Below are positions 26,997-36,648 of a stretch of 64,000 bases of DNA, one piece after another. A program made the translations under genes and the position numbers. The stretch's first letter is position 1. Every line of letters starts with the position of its first letter. This DNA is from Cyclobacterium sp. SYSU L10401 (lineage in GTDB: Bacteria > Bacteroidota > Bacteroidia > Cytophagales > Cyclobacteriaceae). The notes below the pieces were generated by a model, which was given only the letters and a program-made list of their open reading frames with translations, ran no database searches and was not told the DNA's origin. Location: the NCBI RefSeq assembly GCF_010993705.1, contig NZ_WOFO01000006.1:62001-126000 (forward strand), given 5' to 3'.

Positions 26997-27467
26997 TTAT
27001 TCAAATGCGGCCAATCCTGCTGCAGCGATGATACCATCCTGGGCAGAGGTAACCCCGCTGACCCCAATGGATCCAATCACTTGTTCCCCCGCCTTGATGG
27101 GAAGCCCTCCTTCCACGGCCACCACCCCGGGCAAACTCATAATGTGCACATTCCCGGCCTGGACTCCATCCTGAAAAACCTTGGTGGGTCGTTTGAATTT
27201 CAATGCCGTAGTGGCCTTTTGAATGCCTACATCTACGCTTCCAATCTGGGTACCATCCATGCGACGCAGGGCGATCAGGTGACCCCCGGCATCAAGAATG
27301 GCAATCACCACATTCCAATTGTCCTGTCTGGCCCTGGCTTCTGCAGCATCAGAAATATTTTGGGCATCCTCCAGCGTCAACATCCGTGTCGTTTCCTGAG
27401 CCAATGTGGGAAAATGCGTGGATCCCACCATGACTAGCAGCAAGAAGAATAAAGAAAGTTTTTTCAT
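26997..27467 (-). CDS. Secreted GlcG/HbpS-family protein
   Basis: The 156-residue protein has a signal peptide (MKKLSLFFLLLVMVGS through TLAQ). A complete GlcG/HbpS domain follows: LTLEDAQNISDAAEARAR, WNVVIAILDAGGHLIALRRM, VDVGIQKATTALKFKRPT and the glycine-rich end VIGSIGVSGVTSAQDGIIA. HbpS of Streptomyces binds haem and relays redox stress; GlcG has no settled function. Here it is exported, so haem or small-molecule binding in the periplasm is possible but unproven. It is divergent from YjbQ with about 100 bp between the start codons and ends at a terminator. Confidence 0.85.
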   Translation of the reverse strand: MKKLSLFFLLLVMVGSTHFPTLAQETTRMLTLEDAQNISDAAEARARQDNWNVVIAILDAGGHLIALRRMDGTQIGSVDVGIQKATTALKFKRPTKVFQDGVQAGNVHIMSLPGVVAVEGGLPIKAGEQVIGSIGVSGVTSAQDGIIAAAGLAAFE

Positions 27468-27564
27468 TTTTCGGTGTCTTTAATGGTTTAGACTTAAATA
27501 TAAAGAAATAATGGGTATTCTTAAATTTTTTACCTTTGAGAAACCATCAAAAGCAGATAAAGCG

Positions 27565-27987
27565 ATGAAAATTTTTCAAAAAGAATTGGCTTTGCCTCCC
27601 TTCCGTCGAGGGTTTCACCTGATCACCGGACATATTGTGGATAACTTTCCCAAGATAGGGGAAATAGAGGCGGGAATGCTGCAAGTCTGGATCAAACATA
27701 CTTCTGCCGGCCTGACCATCAATGAGAATGCTGACCCCACTGTTCGGAAGGATTTCGAAACCTTTAGCAACGACCTGGTGCCGGAAGATTATGCACATTT
27801 TATCCACACCTATGAAGGCCCTGATGACATGCCTGCGCACTTGAAATCAAGTATTTTCGGAGTATCGGTGCAAATTCCGATAAGTAGTGGAAAACTCAAC
27901 CTGGGCTCCTGGCAGGGGATTTACCTGGGAGAATTCCGAAATCATGGAGGACGCAGAAAACTGGTACTGACCGCCTGGGGAGCATAA
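27565..27987 (+). CDS. yjbQ: YjbQ-family protein (secondary thiamine-phosphate synthase-like)
   Basis: The ATG at 27565 gives 140 residues and the usual YjbQ beginning MKIFQKELALPPFRRGFHLI. An ATG at 27511 would add 18 residues not typical of the family, though it is not excluded. Conserved blocks are HTSAGLTINENADPTVRKDF, EGPDDMPAHLKSSIFG and LGSWQGIYLGEFRNHGGRRK. YjbQ proteins have weak thiamine-phosphate synthase activity in E. coli, and their physiological role is unclear. The protein is cytoplasmic and monocistronic, divergent from the GlcG/HbpS-like gene. Confidence 0.88.
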   Translation: MKIFQKELALPPFRRGFHLITGHIVDNFPKIGEIEAGMLQVWIKHTSAGLTINENADPTVRKDFETFSNDLVPEDYAHFIHTYEGPDDMPAHLKSSIFGVSVQIPISSGKLNLGSWQGIYLGEFRNHGGRRKLVLTAWGA

Positions 27988-28080
27988 AGTTTCTACTTAA
28001 AAGAAATTAGCGGCTTTAAACAACTTTTGAGTAAGTTATCCACAGGTTTTTCCACAAAGACACAACACTTCATGCTCTAT

Positions 28081-29409
28081 TTATTGACCAGGCAGGGCAA
28101 TCCCCTTTACCCTGCGATACAGGGACAACGCATACTTGTCCGTCATGCCGGAAATAAAATCCAAAAGCTCCCGGATGATCGTGCTGGCGTCCTGCTTTTC
28201 CTGCAAGGCATAGGAAGAAGGAAGCAGCCTCAGTATACTTCTGTGGTGCCCGGAAAACTTTTCCTTTTGGAAATGATGCGCATAAAGAGCTCCGGCAAAA
28301 GTTTCCAAAAGTCCTTCCAATACCTGATAACCGGCAGCTTCTTTTTCCAATACCGGCTGAGAACGGTAAATTTGTTTTACGGAAAGGGCGGTTATTTCTT
28401 CTAATGGACCTGCAGAAGGAATGATGTCGGTCAGTGCCCGGTCAAATTCCCCAGACAACAATCGTGGTTCCAATTCCTCAAAAACCAATGCCGTTTCCTG
28501 TATCAGCTGGTTGATGGCCATGGCACGCATGATGGCCAGTTTTTGCCTGTTGCTGTCATACTTCTCCAGTTTTTCAGGATCAAATCTTTTGCCTATAATG
28601 GCTGCCAGAAGGGCAATGGTTTGCTCCAGGGAAACCAGCCCAAGCGTGCAGCCATCCTCCAGGTCAATGATGCTGTAACAGATATCATCGGCGGCTTCCA
28701 CCAAAAAGGCAAGGGGATGTCTTATCCAGCAGGCATCCGCAATGCTGGGAATAGCCATCATTTCGGCAAGTTTTGTATAGTCCTCCAGGTTACCGGAAAA
28801 AAAGCCGAATTTCTTCTGGCTCCGCCGCTTTTGATCCCTGGCCGCAGTCCAGGAGGGCCTGGGATATTTGGTAAAGGCAGCAAGCGTAGGCGGAGAAATA
28901 AAGATCCCGTTTTTCTTGTCGACCAACATGCGAAAGCCTTGGGCATTGCCTTCGAAATGGGCCAGGTCTTCCCAGTCTTTGTCAGGGCATTGCCCTTTCC
29001 ATAATTGCCCCAGGGTGTTAAATTTAAAAAAATCCGAGATGGCTTCCTCTCCGGCATGCCCAAACGGGGGATTGCCAATATCATGGGCCAGGGAAGCAGC
29101 TGCCACTATTCCCCCGATATCAAAAGGCTGCAATTGCTTAGCTGCCAGTCCGGGATATTTTTCCAGCAGGAACTTACCTGCGGATTTACCCAATGAGCGG
29201 CCTACACTGGAAACTTCCAGGCTATGTGTCAGCCGTGTATGCACAAAATCGTCTTCCGGCAGCGGAAAAACCTGGGTTTTGTCCTGCAGGTTCCGAAAGG
29301 GTGCAGAGAAAATGATGCGGTCATAATCCTTTTCAAACTGACTCCTTTGTCTGTCTGCCTCAGCAGATTGAAGGCCTTTCGGCAATAATAATTTTTCCCA
29401 ATTCATCAT
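28081..29409 (-). CDS. dgt: Deoxyguanosinetriphosphate triphosphohydrolase
   Basis: This 442-residue HD-domain enzyme hydrolyses dNTPs, typically dGTP, to the nucleoside and triphosphate. The metal ligands are H62 (RLTHSLEV), H109-D110 (SLAHDIGNPPFGHAGE) and an Asp in AADDICYSIIDLEDG. The N-terminus carries RSQFEKDYDRIIFSAPFR. Length matches the long Bacteroidota form. A TAnnTTTG box (29417-29424) ends 7 nt before the first of two tandem ATGs. The gene follows the efflux operon by 49 nt on the same strand and may have its own near-leaderless promoter. Confidence 0.93.
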   Translation of the reverse strand: MMNWEKLLLPKGLQSAEADRQRSQFEKDYDRIIFSAPFRNLQDKTQVFPLPEDDFVHTRLTHSLEVSSVGRSLGKSAGKFLLEKYPGLAAKQLQPFDIGGIVAAASLAHDIGNPPFGHAGEEAISDFFKFNTLGQLWKGQCPDKDWEDLAHFEGNAQGFRMLVDKKNGIFISPPTLAAFTKYPRPSWTAARDQKRRSQKKFGFFSGNLEDYTKLAEMMAIPSIADACWIRHPLAFLVEAADDICYSIIDLEDGCTLGLVSLEQTIALLAAIIGKRFDPEKLEKYDSNRQKLAIMRAMAINQLIQETALVFEELEPRLLSGEFDRALTDIIPSAGPLEEITALSVKQIYRSQPVLEKEAAGYQVLEGLLETFAGALYAHHFQKEKFSGHHRSILRLLPSSYALQEKQDASTIIRELLDFISGMTDKYALSLYRRVKGIALPGQ

Positions 29410-29416
29410 GCAACCT

Positions 29417-29424
29417 CAAAAATA
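29417..29424 (-). promoter_or_regulatory. Candidate -7 promoter box for dgt
   Basis: Minus strand TATTTTTG is a full TAnnTTTG match within the 49-bp gap between the efflux outer-membrane gene and dgt. It lies 7 nt before the first ATG of dgt. No -33 TTG is visible at 19-21 nt. Confidence 0.35.
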
Positions 29425-29458
29425 CGAAGTGAAGTGCTGGGGAAAAAGAATTTCCGCC

Positions 29459-30880
29459 CTATTTCCATCCCCCACCCAAAGCCCGGTACAAGTCTACCAC
29501 CGTGAGAAACATCTCAATCCGGGTATTGGTTTTACTTAATTCTGCTTCCAAGACCCTGGATTGAGCGGTAATCACCTCCAGATAGGAGGCATACCCCCCC
29601 CTGAATAGCTCATTGGAGGTGGATACGGCATTCAGCAATACAGCGGTTTCCTCATCACGGAGACTGTACACACTCCTTAGATTATCCAGCCTTTGCAGTT
29701 TACTGGATACTTCCTGGAAACCCTCCAGAATACGCTGCTGGTAATTGTAAAGGGCAATTTTATTGGTGGCTATGGCCTGGTCAAAATCTCCCTGAATCCT
29801 GTTTTGAGCAAAAATGGGAGCAGTCAGTCCTCCCAAAAGACCAATGGTAAGGCCTCCCGGCATTTTTAAAGCCGCAGGAAGGCTTCGATCATTCAATCCC
29901 GCATAGGGAGTCAGGCTAAAGGAGGGGAAAAATTCCTTCCTGGCTGCCTCCACATTGAAGTTGGCCGCCCTGAGCTCATGCTCAGCCTGTTGAATATCCG
30001 GTCTCCGGAGCAACATATCGGAGGGAATGCCCACTTCCATGCCATAAGGCAATTTGATCTCCAAAAGAGATGAAGCCCTGGATATGGGCTGCGGAAACCT
30101 CCCCAATATAAAATTAAGGTAGTTTTCCGTTTCAATGATTTCCTGTCGCTTTTCAAAAGCCAGGCTTTTGGTGGACAGCAATTGAGCGGAAAACTGCTGG
30201 ACCGCTAACTCGGTGGCCCTTCCCGCCAACTTCTGAATTTTTATCAATTCCAGAGCCATTTCCTGAAATTCAATGTTTCGCTCTATGGTCTCCAGCTCAA
30301 TGTCCATACCCAGCAGTTCATAATAAAACTTGGCTGTTTCAGCGACCATATTGGTTATCAACAGGTGCCTGCCCTTTTCCGTGGCAAGGAATTCTTCAAA
30401 ATTGGCCTCTTTTCGATCCCTCAACTTACCCCAAACGTCTATTTCCCAGGTACTTTGAAATCCGATAAAATTGTTTTCCAGCCGGTTCACTACGTTTCTG
30501 TCACCGTTTATGGTTGACCCTAGCAAATTTGGGCGGATATCACCAGACCTGTACCGGACAATACCATCCATGGTAGGGTATATGGCCCCCTTGCTGATCT
30601 GAAATCTGGCTCGGGCTATTTCAATCCTTTCCAGGGCAGTAAGCAAGTCCAGGTTATTTTCCAGGCCTTCCTCTATGAGATAGACCAGATTGGGGTCATT
30701 GAAGAATTCCTCCCAGGAAATATCCCCGATACTCGATGAATCAGTTATGTCCAGAAAGGCATCAGGTACTGGTTCCATTTCCGGAAGCACGGGAACGTCT
30801 ATACTTTTACAAGCGTACAAAGTCAGCATAGCCCATGCGGCTACAGCCAGACGTACGAAAAGTTTATTTTTTAAAAACAT
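29459..30880 (-). CDS. RND efflux outer-membrane lipoprotein, NodT/TolC type
   Basis: The 473-residue protein has a lipoprotein signal ending TLYAC (lipidated C24) and the repeated TolC/OEP domains. The N-terminal IGDISWEEFFNDPNLVYLI is typical of the NodT subfamily, and the family repeat blocks are at LDLLTALERIEIARARF, PSDMLLRRPDIQQAEHELRA and the C-terminal EVITAQSRVLEAELS. It would form the trimeric outer-membrane channel of the pump whose permease gene ends 9 nt upstream. This completes an adaptor-permease-channel operon. Substrates cannot be inferred. Confidence 0.92.
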   Translation of the reverse strand: MFLKNKLFVRLAVAAWAMLTLYACKSIDVPVLPEMEPVPDAFLDITDSSSIGDISWEEFFNDPNLVYLIEEGLENNLDLLTALERIEIARARFQISKGAIYPTMDGIVRYRSGDIRPNLLGSTINGDRNVVNRLENNFIGFQSTWEIDVWGKLRDRKEANFEEFLATEKGRHLLITNMVAETAKFYYELLGMDIELETIERNIEFQEMALELIKIQKLAGRATELAVQQFSAQLLSTKSLAFEKRQEIIETENYLNFILGRFPQPISRASSLLEIKLPYGMEVGIPSDMLLRRPDIQQAEHELRAANFNVEAARKEFFPSFSLTPYAGLNDRSLPAALKMPGGLTIGLLGGLTAPIFAQNRIQGDFDQAIATNKIALYNYQQRILEGFQEVSSKLQRLDNLRSVYSLRDEETAVLLNAVSTSNELFRGGYASYLEVITAQSRVLEAELSKTNTRIEMFLTVVDLYRALGGGWK

Positions 30881-30889
30881 GAATGAATA

Positions 30890-33800
30890 TCAATTATTGG
30901 AAAAAGATACGGGTGCCTCTTCCTCTAAAGGCAGTTCCGGTTCTGTTTCAATTTTTTTAAAGGTGAAGTGGGCAAAAATCACATACAATCCCGGTATGAT
31001 GATCAATCCGAAAATGGTCCCGATAAACATGCCTCCTGCAGCGGCGGTACCGATGGACCTGTTGCCCAAAGCTCCTGCACCAGTAGCCATGGCCAGCGGC
31101 AACAAACCGGCAATAAAGGCAAAGGAAGTCATCAAAATAGGCCTGAGCCTGGTGACAGCTCCCTCTACCGCTGCCTGGATAACACCATGTCCTGCATCTC
31201 TTTTTTGAATGGCAAACTCAACAATCAAAATGGCGTTTTTTCCCAATAAACCTATCAACATGATCAGGGCCACCTGGGCATAAATGTTATTTTGCAGGCC
31301 TACGAGATACAAGGCGAAAAAGGCACCAAAAACACCTACAGGAAGAGAAAGGATAACTGGTAGCGGCAATAAAAAGCTTTCATACTGAGCTGAAAGGATC
31401 AAATAAACGAAGAGCAGACAAATCAGAAATATGATGATGGCCTGGTTTCCAGAGCCCACTTCTTCCCGGGACATGCCATACCAGTCGTGTCCGTAACCCT
31501 GCGGAAGTTTTTCGGCGGTGATACGCTCGATCGCAGCTATGACATCTCCACTACTGTATCCCGGGGCCGCTGCACCTTTTACCGTGGAGGAGTTGTACAT
31601 ATTAAATCGAGTCAGCTGCTCCGGACCGTAGGCTTTTTCCATGGTTAGGAAGGAGGAAATGGGTACCATTTCTCCTACATTGTTTTTGACCTGCAGGTTC
31701 ATTACATCCTCTGGCTTGGCCCGGTATTCCGGCCCGGCCTGTAGCATCACATCATACATTTGTTCAAACCTGACAAAATCGGAGACAAACATACCACCTA
31801 GCAGTACCTGCATGGTGTTCAGTGCTTTGGAAATGGTAACCCCGTTCTTGGCGGCCATGTCCTGATCTATGTGCACGATAAACTGGGGAAAGGTAGGATC
31901 AAAATCAGTAAACGCATTGTTGATCTCCGGCGAAGCTTCCAATTCAGCTACCAGTTCATTGGTAATGGTTGCCAGTCTGTCCAGGTTTCCGGTGCCCGTT
32001 TGATCCAGGACTTTCATCTGAAAACCACTGGAATTGCCAAAACCCGAAACAGTAGGTGGCAAGAAGAAGTCGATTTTGGCATCCGATATGCCTTCTGCCA
32101 AATCCCTGAATTCATCCAGGGTTTGTTGGATAGGAAGCTCTTTTCTTTCATCCCAGGATTTCAAATTGACCATGGCCATTCCATAAGAAGCTCCTGAAAG
32201 TCCGTTTCCAAGGGAGTATCCTGCCAGACTGGACACCGACTCGACTGCCTCATTGCCCTCCAGTCTAATGATCAATTCGTCCAGTACCTTTTCCGTTCTT
32301 TCTACGGTAGCCCCTACCGGGGTAGTGACATTGACATATACCATGCTTTGGTCTTCGGTGGGAATAAAACCAGTGGGCAGGATTTTGCTGATGCCCCAGG
32401 TGGCAAAAAAGAAAAAGAGTAATATAAGGGTTGTTACCCCTCTTCTGGGAACGATATAGGTGATGTACTGATAGTATTTGTGTTCAAAGAAATTATAAAA
32501 CCGGTTAAACCCATCAAAGAATCTTTGCAGCAAGGTTCGCTTTTTCTCCTGTCCGTAGTGGTTTTGAAGCAGTATGGCGCAAAGCGCCGGAGTAAGGGTA
32601 AGGGCATTGATACCAGAAATAAAAATAGCAAATGCCAATGTCAGTGAAAATTGCCTGTAGAAAATTCCCACCGGTCCGGACATGAAGGCCACCGGAATAA
32701 ATACCGCTGACATCACCATGGTAATGGCAATGATGGCCCCGCCGATTTCCTTCATGGCAGCAAAGGTAGCCGGTCTAGGTGCCAGGCCTTCTTTTTCCAT
32801 TTTGGCATGCACCGCTTCCACGACCACAATGGCATTGTCCACCACAATGCCTATGGCCAAAACCAGGGCAAAAAGGGTGAGCAAATTGATAGAAAAACCG
32901 AGCCACTGCATAAAAAACAAGGTCCCGATCAAGGCTACCGGAACCGCCAGGGTAGGAATCAGTGTGGACCGAAAGTCCTGAAGAAATATAAATACAACGA
33001 TAAAAACCAGAATAAAGGCTTCCACGAGGGTTACCAGCACTTCCTGAATGGAGGCATTGAGGAATCGGGAGACATCGTAGGAAATCTTATAATCCATTCC
33101 TGAGGGGAAATTATTCTCCTTGATAGATGCCAGTCGTTTTTTGACATTGGCAATGACTTCACTGGCATTGGACCCGGGTCTCTGGATCACCATGATAGAT
33201 GCGGCAGGCCGCCCATCCAGTTTGGAGATTCTGCCGTAATTCAGGTTTCCAAACTCAATATCTGCTATATCCTTCAGGCGAAGAATAGATCCATCAGGAT
33301 TGGCCCGAACCACCAGGTTTTCGTATTGCTTGGGTTCGAAAAACTTACCGGAATATTTCAGGACGTATTGCAGCATCTGCATGCTTTTTCCAGAACTGAT
33401 CCCCAGTTGACCCGGAGCCGCTTCTACATTCTGATTCCGTATGGCATCCACCACATCATCCGTGGCTACTTTATAGGCGGTCATTCTGTCCGGCTTCAAC
33501 CAAACCCGCATGGAGTAATCCTTCGTACTCATGATCTCGGCAAAGCCCACGCCGTCTACCCGGCGCAGTTCTTGCAGTACGTTGAGATCTGTAAAATTGT
33601 AAATAAAGGTTTCATCCAGGCTTACATCTTCACTGGCCACATTGATGTACATGAGCAAGCCTTCCACTTCCTTTTCTACCGTAACACCTGCTTTCACCAC
33701 TTCTTCAGGCAAATCGTTAACCACAGTAGAAATCCTGTTTTGCACTTCTACAGCTGCCAGGTCCGGATCAGTACCTGCTTCAAAATACACCTTTATAACG

Positions 33801-34063
33801 GTAGTCCCCCGGTTACTGCTCACAGAAGTCATGTAGGTCATCCCAGGAACTCCATTGATTACTTTTTCCAGAGGGGTGGCAACTGTTCTGGCACAAACTT
33901 CAGCATTGGCCCCCCTATACTTTGCCTTAACAGAGACCGAGGGTGGGGCAATATCCGGAAACAGTTCAACCGGGAGCGTAAAAAAAGACAACAAGCCCAA
34001 CAGGACGAAAAAAAGAGAGATAACCAGGGATAATACCGGTCGCTTGATAAATAAATTAAACAT
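30890..34063 (-). CDS. RND multidrug efflux permease, HAE-1 family
   Basis: The 1057-residue permease has the AcrB layout: first helix with FIKRPVLSLVISLFFVLLG, large periplasmic loops and 12 helices. Family motifs include GNQAIIIFLICLLFVYLILSAQYESF and LLGKNAILIVEFA, which carries the lysine equivalent to AcrB K940. The proton-relay motif of AcrB helix 4 (VDDAIVVVEN) reads VVDNAIVVVEAVHAKM here: D409 is kept but the second acidic residue is N410. The gene lies between its adaptor (12-nt gap) and channel (9-nt gap) genes. Confidence 0.95.
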   Translation of the reverse strand: MFNLFIKRPVLSLVISLFFVLLGLLSFFTLPVELFPDIAPPSVSVKAKYRGANAEVCARTVATPLEKVINGVPGMTYMTSVSSNRGTTVIKVYFEAGTDPDLAAVEVQNRISTVVNDLPEEVVKAGVTVEKEVEGLLMYINVASEDVSLDETFIYNFTDLNVLQELRRVDGVGFAEIMSTKDYSMRVWLKPDRMTAYKVATDDVVDAIRNQNVEAAPGQLGISSGKSMQMLQYVLKYSGKFFEPKQYENLVVRANPDGSILRLKDIADIEFGNLNYGRISKLDGRPAASIMVIQRPGSNASEVIANVKKRLASIKENNFPSGMDYKISYDVSRFLNASIQEVLVTLVEAFILVFIVVFIFLQDFRSTLIPTLAVPVALIGTLFFMQWLGFSINLLTLFALVLAIGIVVDNAIVVVEAVHAKMEKEGLAPRPATFAAMKEIGGAIIAITMVMSAVFIPVAFMSGPVGIFYRQFSLTLAFAIFISGINALTLTPALCAILLQNHYGQEKKRTLLQRFFDGFNRFYNFFEHKYYQYITYIVPRRGVTTLILLFFFFATWGISKILPTGFIPTEDQSMVYVNVTTPVGATVERTEKVLDELIIRLEGNEAVESVSSLAGYSLGNGLSGASYGMAMVNLKSWDERKELPIQQTLDEFRDLAEGISDAKIDFFLPPTVSGFGNSSGFQMKVLDQTGTGNLDRLATITNELVAELEASPEINNAFTDFDPTFPQFIVHIDQDMAAKNGVTISKALNTMQVLLGGMFVSDFVRFEQMYDVMLQAGPEYRAKPEDVMNLQVKNNVGEMVPISSFLTMEKAYGPEQLTRFNMYNSSTVKGAAAPGYSSGDVIAAIERITAEKLPQGYGHDWYGMSREEVGSGNQAIIIFLICLLFVYLILSAQYESFLLPLPVILSLPVGVFGAFFALYLVGLQNNIYAQVALIMLIGLLGKNAILIVEFAIQKRDAGHGVIQAAVEGAVTRLRPILMTSFAFIAGLLPLAMATGAGALGNRSIGTAAAGGMFIGTIFGLIIIPGLYVIFAHFTFKKIETEPELPLEEEAPVSFSNN

Positions 34064-34075
34064 GACTGAATTCGC

Positions 34076-35254
34076 TTAAGGGATCTGCACTAATTCGGCT
34101 ACCGTATTATCCTCCTGAATAGATGGATCTACCTCTTCATCAGTGGCGACAATTTTTGGTTGGATGGTCATACCATTTTTGATGTTTTGTATGCCTTCAA
34201 ACACCAGGCTTTCACCGGCTTCCAATCCCGATTCTACGATGTAGTAATGAGAAAACCGGGCCCTGGGAATAAAACTTCTCATTTCCACCATATTGTCATC
34301 CCCCACGACGTAAACAAAACTTCTGTCCTGGATCTCAAAAACCGCTTTTTGTGGAATAATGATGGCATTCCTTATCCGGTTGGTAAGGATAATTTTTCCG
34401 GTAGAGCCATGTTTTAAAATCTTGTTGGGATTGGGAAACCTTGCCCTGAAGGCTATCGATCCCGTATTGGCATTAAATTCACCCTCCATGGTCTCAATCA
34501 TACCCTTAAAAGGGTAGGGCGAACCATCTGCCAGAACCAATTCCACCACATTGTTTTCTTCCGTCTCATCCTTGGCCTTGATATATTCCAGGTATTCCCG
34601 CTCTGAAACATTAAAATATACGTGAACGGAACTCACATCCGATACCGTGGTCAATAGGCTGCCCGGATCAATCAAACTTCCTGTGCGCAAGGGAATCCTA
34701 TCTGTAGTACCGTCAAACGGTGCACGGATTTCGGTATAGGACAGTTGTACTGCCGCATTGGCTTCTGCAGATTTGGCTTCCTCTATTTTGGCCATCACTG
34801 CATCGTATTTCGCACGGGTAAGGTTCAGTTCAGATTCTGAGATCACATTGTTGTCCACCATGATCTTCAGCCTTTCCACCTCAAATTCCATCACCTTGGC
34901 TTCTGCTTTGGCACTTTCCAGGTTTGCCCTGGCTTTGGCCAGATCAGCCTTGTATTCCTGATCGTTGGTCTTGAAGAGCAACTGCCCCTTTTTTACTTCC
35001 TTTCCCTCGTCTACAAAAACCCGCTCCAGAAAGCCTTCCACCCGGGCTCTTAATTCCACATTTTGGATGGCTTTGATGTCTGCCACATAATCCCGGTGCA
35101 AAATAGTATCTTTGGCCACTACCTTGATCACGGGAAATTCTTTGATTTTAGCTGCCGTATCACCCGTTTGATTTTCTTTACTACATGAAAAAAATATGCT
35201 TCCGATTAAAAGAAAAACGAATATCCAGTTTTTACTCCATTTACCTCTGTTCAT
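34076..35254 (-). CDS. RND efflux periplasmic adaptor lipoprotein (MFP)
   Basis: Starting at the ATG at 35254, the 392-residue protein has a lipoprotein signal (lipobox FFSC). Split lipoyl halves (LRARVEGFLERVFVDEGKEV and AAVQLSYTEIRAPFDGTTD) flank an alpha-hairpin of about 70 residues rich in A, K and E. Beta-barrel and membrane-proximal domains end the chain. A Shine-Dalgarno-like AGGAG (35263-35267) lies 8 nt upstream, while the in-frame TTG at 35260 is only 2 nt from it. The protein should bridge the inner-membrane permease and outer-membrane channel of this operon. No regulator gene is adjacent. Confidence 0.93.
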   Translation of the reverse strand: MNRGKWSKNWIFVFLLIGSIFFSCSKENQTGDTAAKIKEFPVIKVVAKDTILHRDYVADIKAIQNVELRARVEGFLERVFVDEGKEVKKGQLLFKTNDQEYKADLAKARANLESAKAEAKVMEFEVERLKIMVDNNVISESELNLTRAKYDAVMAKIEEAKSAEANAAVQLSYTEIRAPFDGTTDRIPLRTGSLIDPGSLLTTVSDVSSVHVYFNVSEREYLEYIKAKDETEENNVVELVLADGSPYPFKGMIETMEGEFNANTGSIAFRARFPNPNKILKHGSTGKIILTNRIRNAIIIPQKAVFEIQDRSFVYVVGDDNMVEMRSFIPRARFSHYYIVESGLEAGESLVFEGIQNIKNGMTIQPKIVATDEEVDPSIQEDNTVAELVQIP

Positions 35255-35491
35255 TGCCAATTCTCCTACAAATTATACCTACGTTAAAGCATTAAATTAC
35301 CTGAGTATTATACTTTAATAACAAACATAATTACTAATTTTTATCAGTTAAACCAAGTGAAAAATTACCCAGGCCTGCCTTTCATAAGATCAACGGGTAA
35401 AATCTGGTATGAACATTCGTCTTTTTAATTAATTTTCTGAATCTTATCTCCCGTAATCAACCTGAAAAAAATATCATTGCCCATCTTGTTG

Positions 35492-35499
35492 TATATTTG
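35492..35499 (+). promoter_or_regulatory. Candidate -7 promoter box for the CBM9 gene
   Basis: TATATTTG is a full TAnnTTTG match, 20 nt before the ATG at 35520. No TTG is present at the usual -33 position. Confidence 0.4.
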
Positions 35500-35519
35500 T
35501 TTTCCCTGATTAAAAAAAT

Positions 35520-36584
35520 ATGCATAAAATAATTACCAGCTGCCTGATCATGGCTTTCCTAAGCCTGCCCACATGGGCACAGCCAATTCCCGCACCAAGA
35601 AATTACATGGCTTACCAGGTGCAGGAAAAATTAATAATGGATGGCCTACTTGAAGAATCCGCCTGGAAAAATACTCCCTGGTCAGACGCCTTTCAGGATA
35701 TTCAAGGAGAGGAATTTCCTGAACCCGGACAGCTTACCCGGATGAAAATGCTGTGGGACAAGGACAACCTGTATATTGGGATCCGGTTGGAAGAAACCCA
35801 TATCTGGGCCACTTACACCGAACGCGAATCCGTCATCTTCCAGGAAAATGACATAGAAATTTTTATCGACCCAGATGGTGACACCCACCATTATTATGAA
35901 ATAGAAATCAATGCTCTGGGAACACTTTGGGATCTATTGATGACCCGGCCCTACAAAAATGGAGGCAAACCTATTAACGGCTGGAACATCAACGATTTTC
36001 AATATGCCGTGCACCTGGAGGGAACCTTAAACGACCCCTCCGATACGGATGAATTTTGGATCCTTGAAATGGCCATTCCGTGGAAAAGCCTTTCCCAGTC
36101 CGGGCCCCGGTATAGTGCTCCTGAACCTGGGGAACACTGGAAAATAAATTTTTCGAGGGTACAATGGCAAATTGAACCTGAGGGAAAAGGATATGCTAAA
36201 AAAACCAACCCCGACAGCGGGAAAGCCTACCCGGAGGACAACTGGGTTTGGTCAGCCATGGGCCAGGTCAACATGCATATTCCGGAACGCTGGGGCTATG
36301 TGCAATTTTCGGAAATGACCGCCGGGGAAGGTACAGCATCATTTCAGATCCATCCGGACGAAAAAGTCAAAAACGAATTGAGAAAATATTATGAAGCACA
36401 GCGGAAACTATTTGCCAGCTCCGGGCATTACAGTAAAGATCTTGCTGAGCTGGACATTGCCAGCGATTTAACGGACCTTTCCTATGAAGTCAGTGAAAGC
36501 AGGTTTAAAATTTCGGCTGCATCAACTATAGCTGAAGCCGGCCGTTGGTATATCACTGAAGACAGCAGAATATGGCAGGAATAA
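35520..36584 (+). CDS. Secreted carbohydrate-binding module family 9-like protein
   Basis: The 354-residue protein has a signal peptide (MHKIITSCLIMAFLSLPTWA). A CBM9-like beta-sandwich follows with EKLIMDGLLEESAWKNTPW, TRMKMLWDKDNLYIGIRLEE, DIEIFIDPDGDTHHYYEIEI and WKINFSRVQW. Such domains in Bacteroidota are stand-alone exported proteins that probably bind glycans; no enzymatic domain is attached here. About 70 residues after the module are helical and charged. It is separate from the following lipoprotein gene by 64 bp. Confidence 0.85.
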   Translation: MHKIITSCLIMAFLSLPTWAQPIPAPRNYMAYQVQEKLIMDGLLEESAWKNTPWSDAFQDIQGEEFPEPGQLTRMKMLWDKDNLYIGIRLEETHIWATYTERESVIFQENDIEIFIDPDGDTHHYYEIEINALGTLWDLLMTRPYKNGGKPINGWNINDFQYAVHLEGTLNDPSDTDEFWILEMAIPWKSLSQSGPRYSAPEPGEHWKINFSRVQWQIEPEGKGYAKKTNPDSGKAYPEDNWVWSAMGQVNMHIPERWGYVQFSEMTAGEGTASFQIHPDEKVKNELRKYYEAQRKLFASSGHYSKDLAELDIASDLTDLSYEVSESRFKISAASTIAEAGRWYITEDSRIWQE

Positions 36585-36648
36585 CAGGGAAGTTCGTGGT
36601 TCATTTGGGATATAATTCGTACCAGCGTATAAAATCGTAATCGAGGTG

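Noticed and set aside
33326-34033. 235-residue open frame on the plus strand
   Set aside because: Antisense to the RND permease with no family signal.
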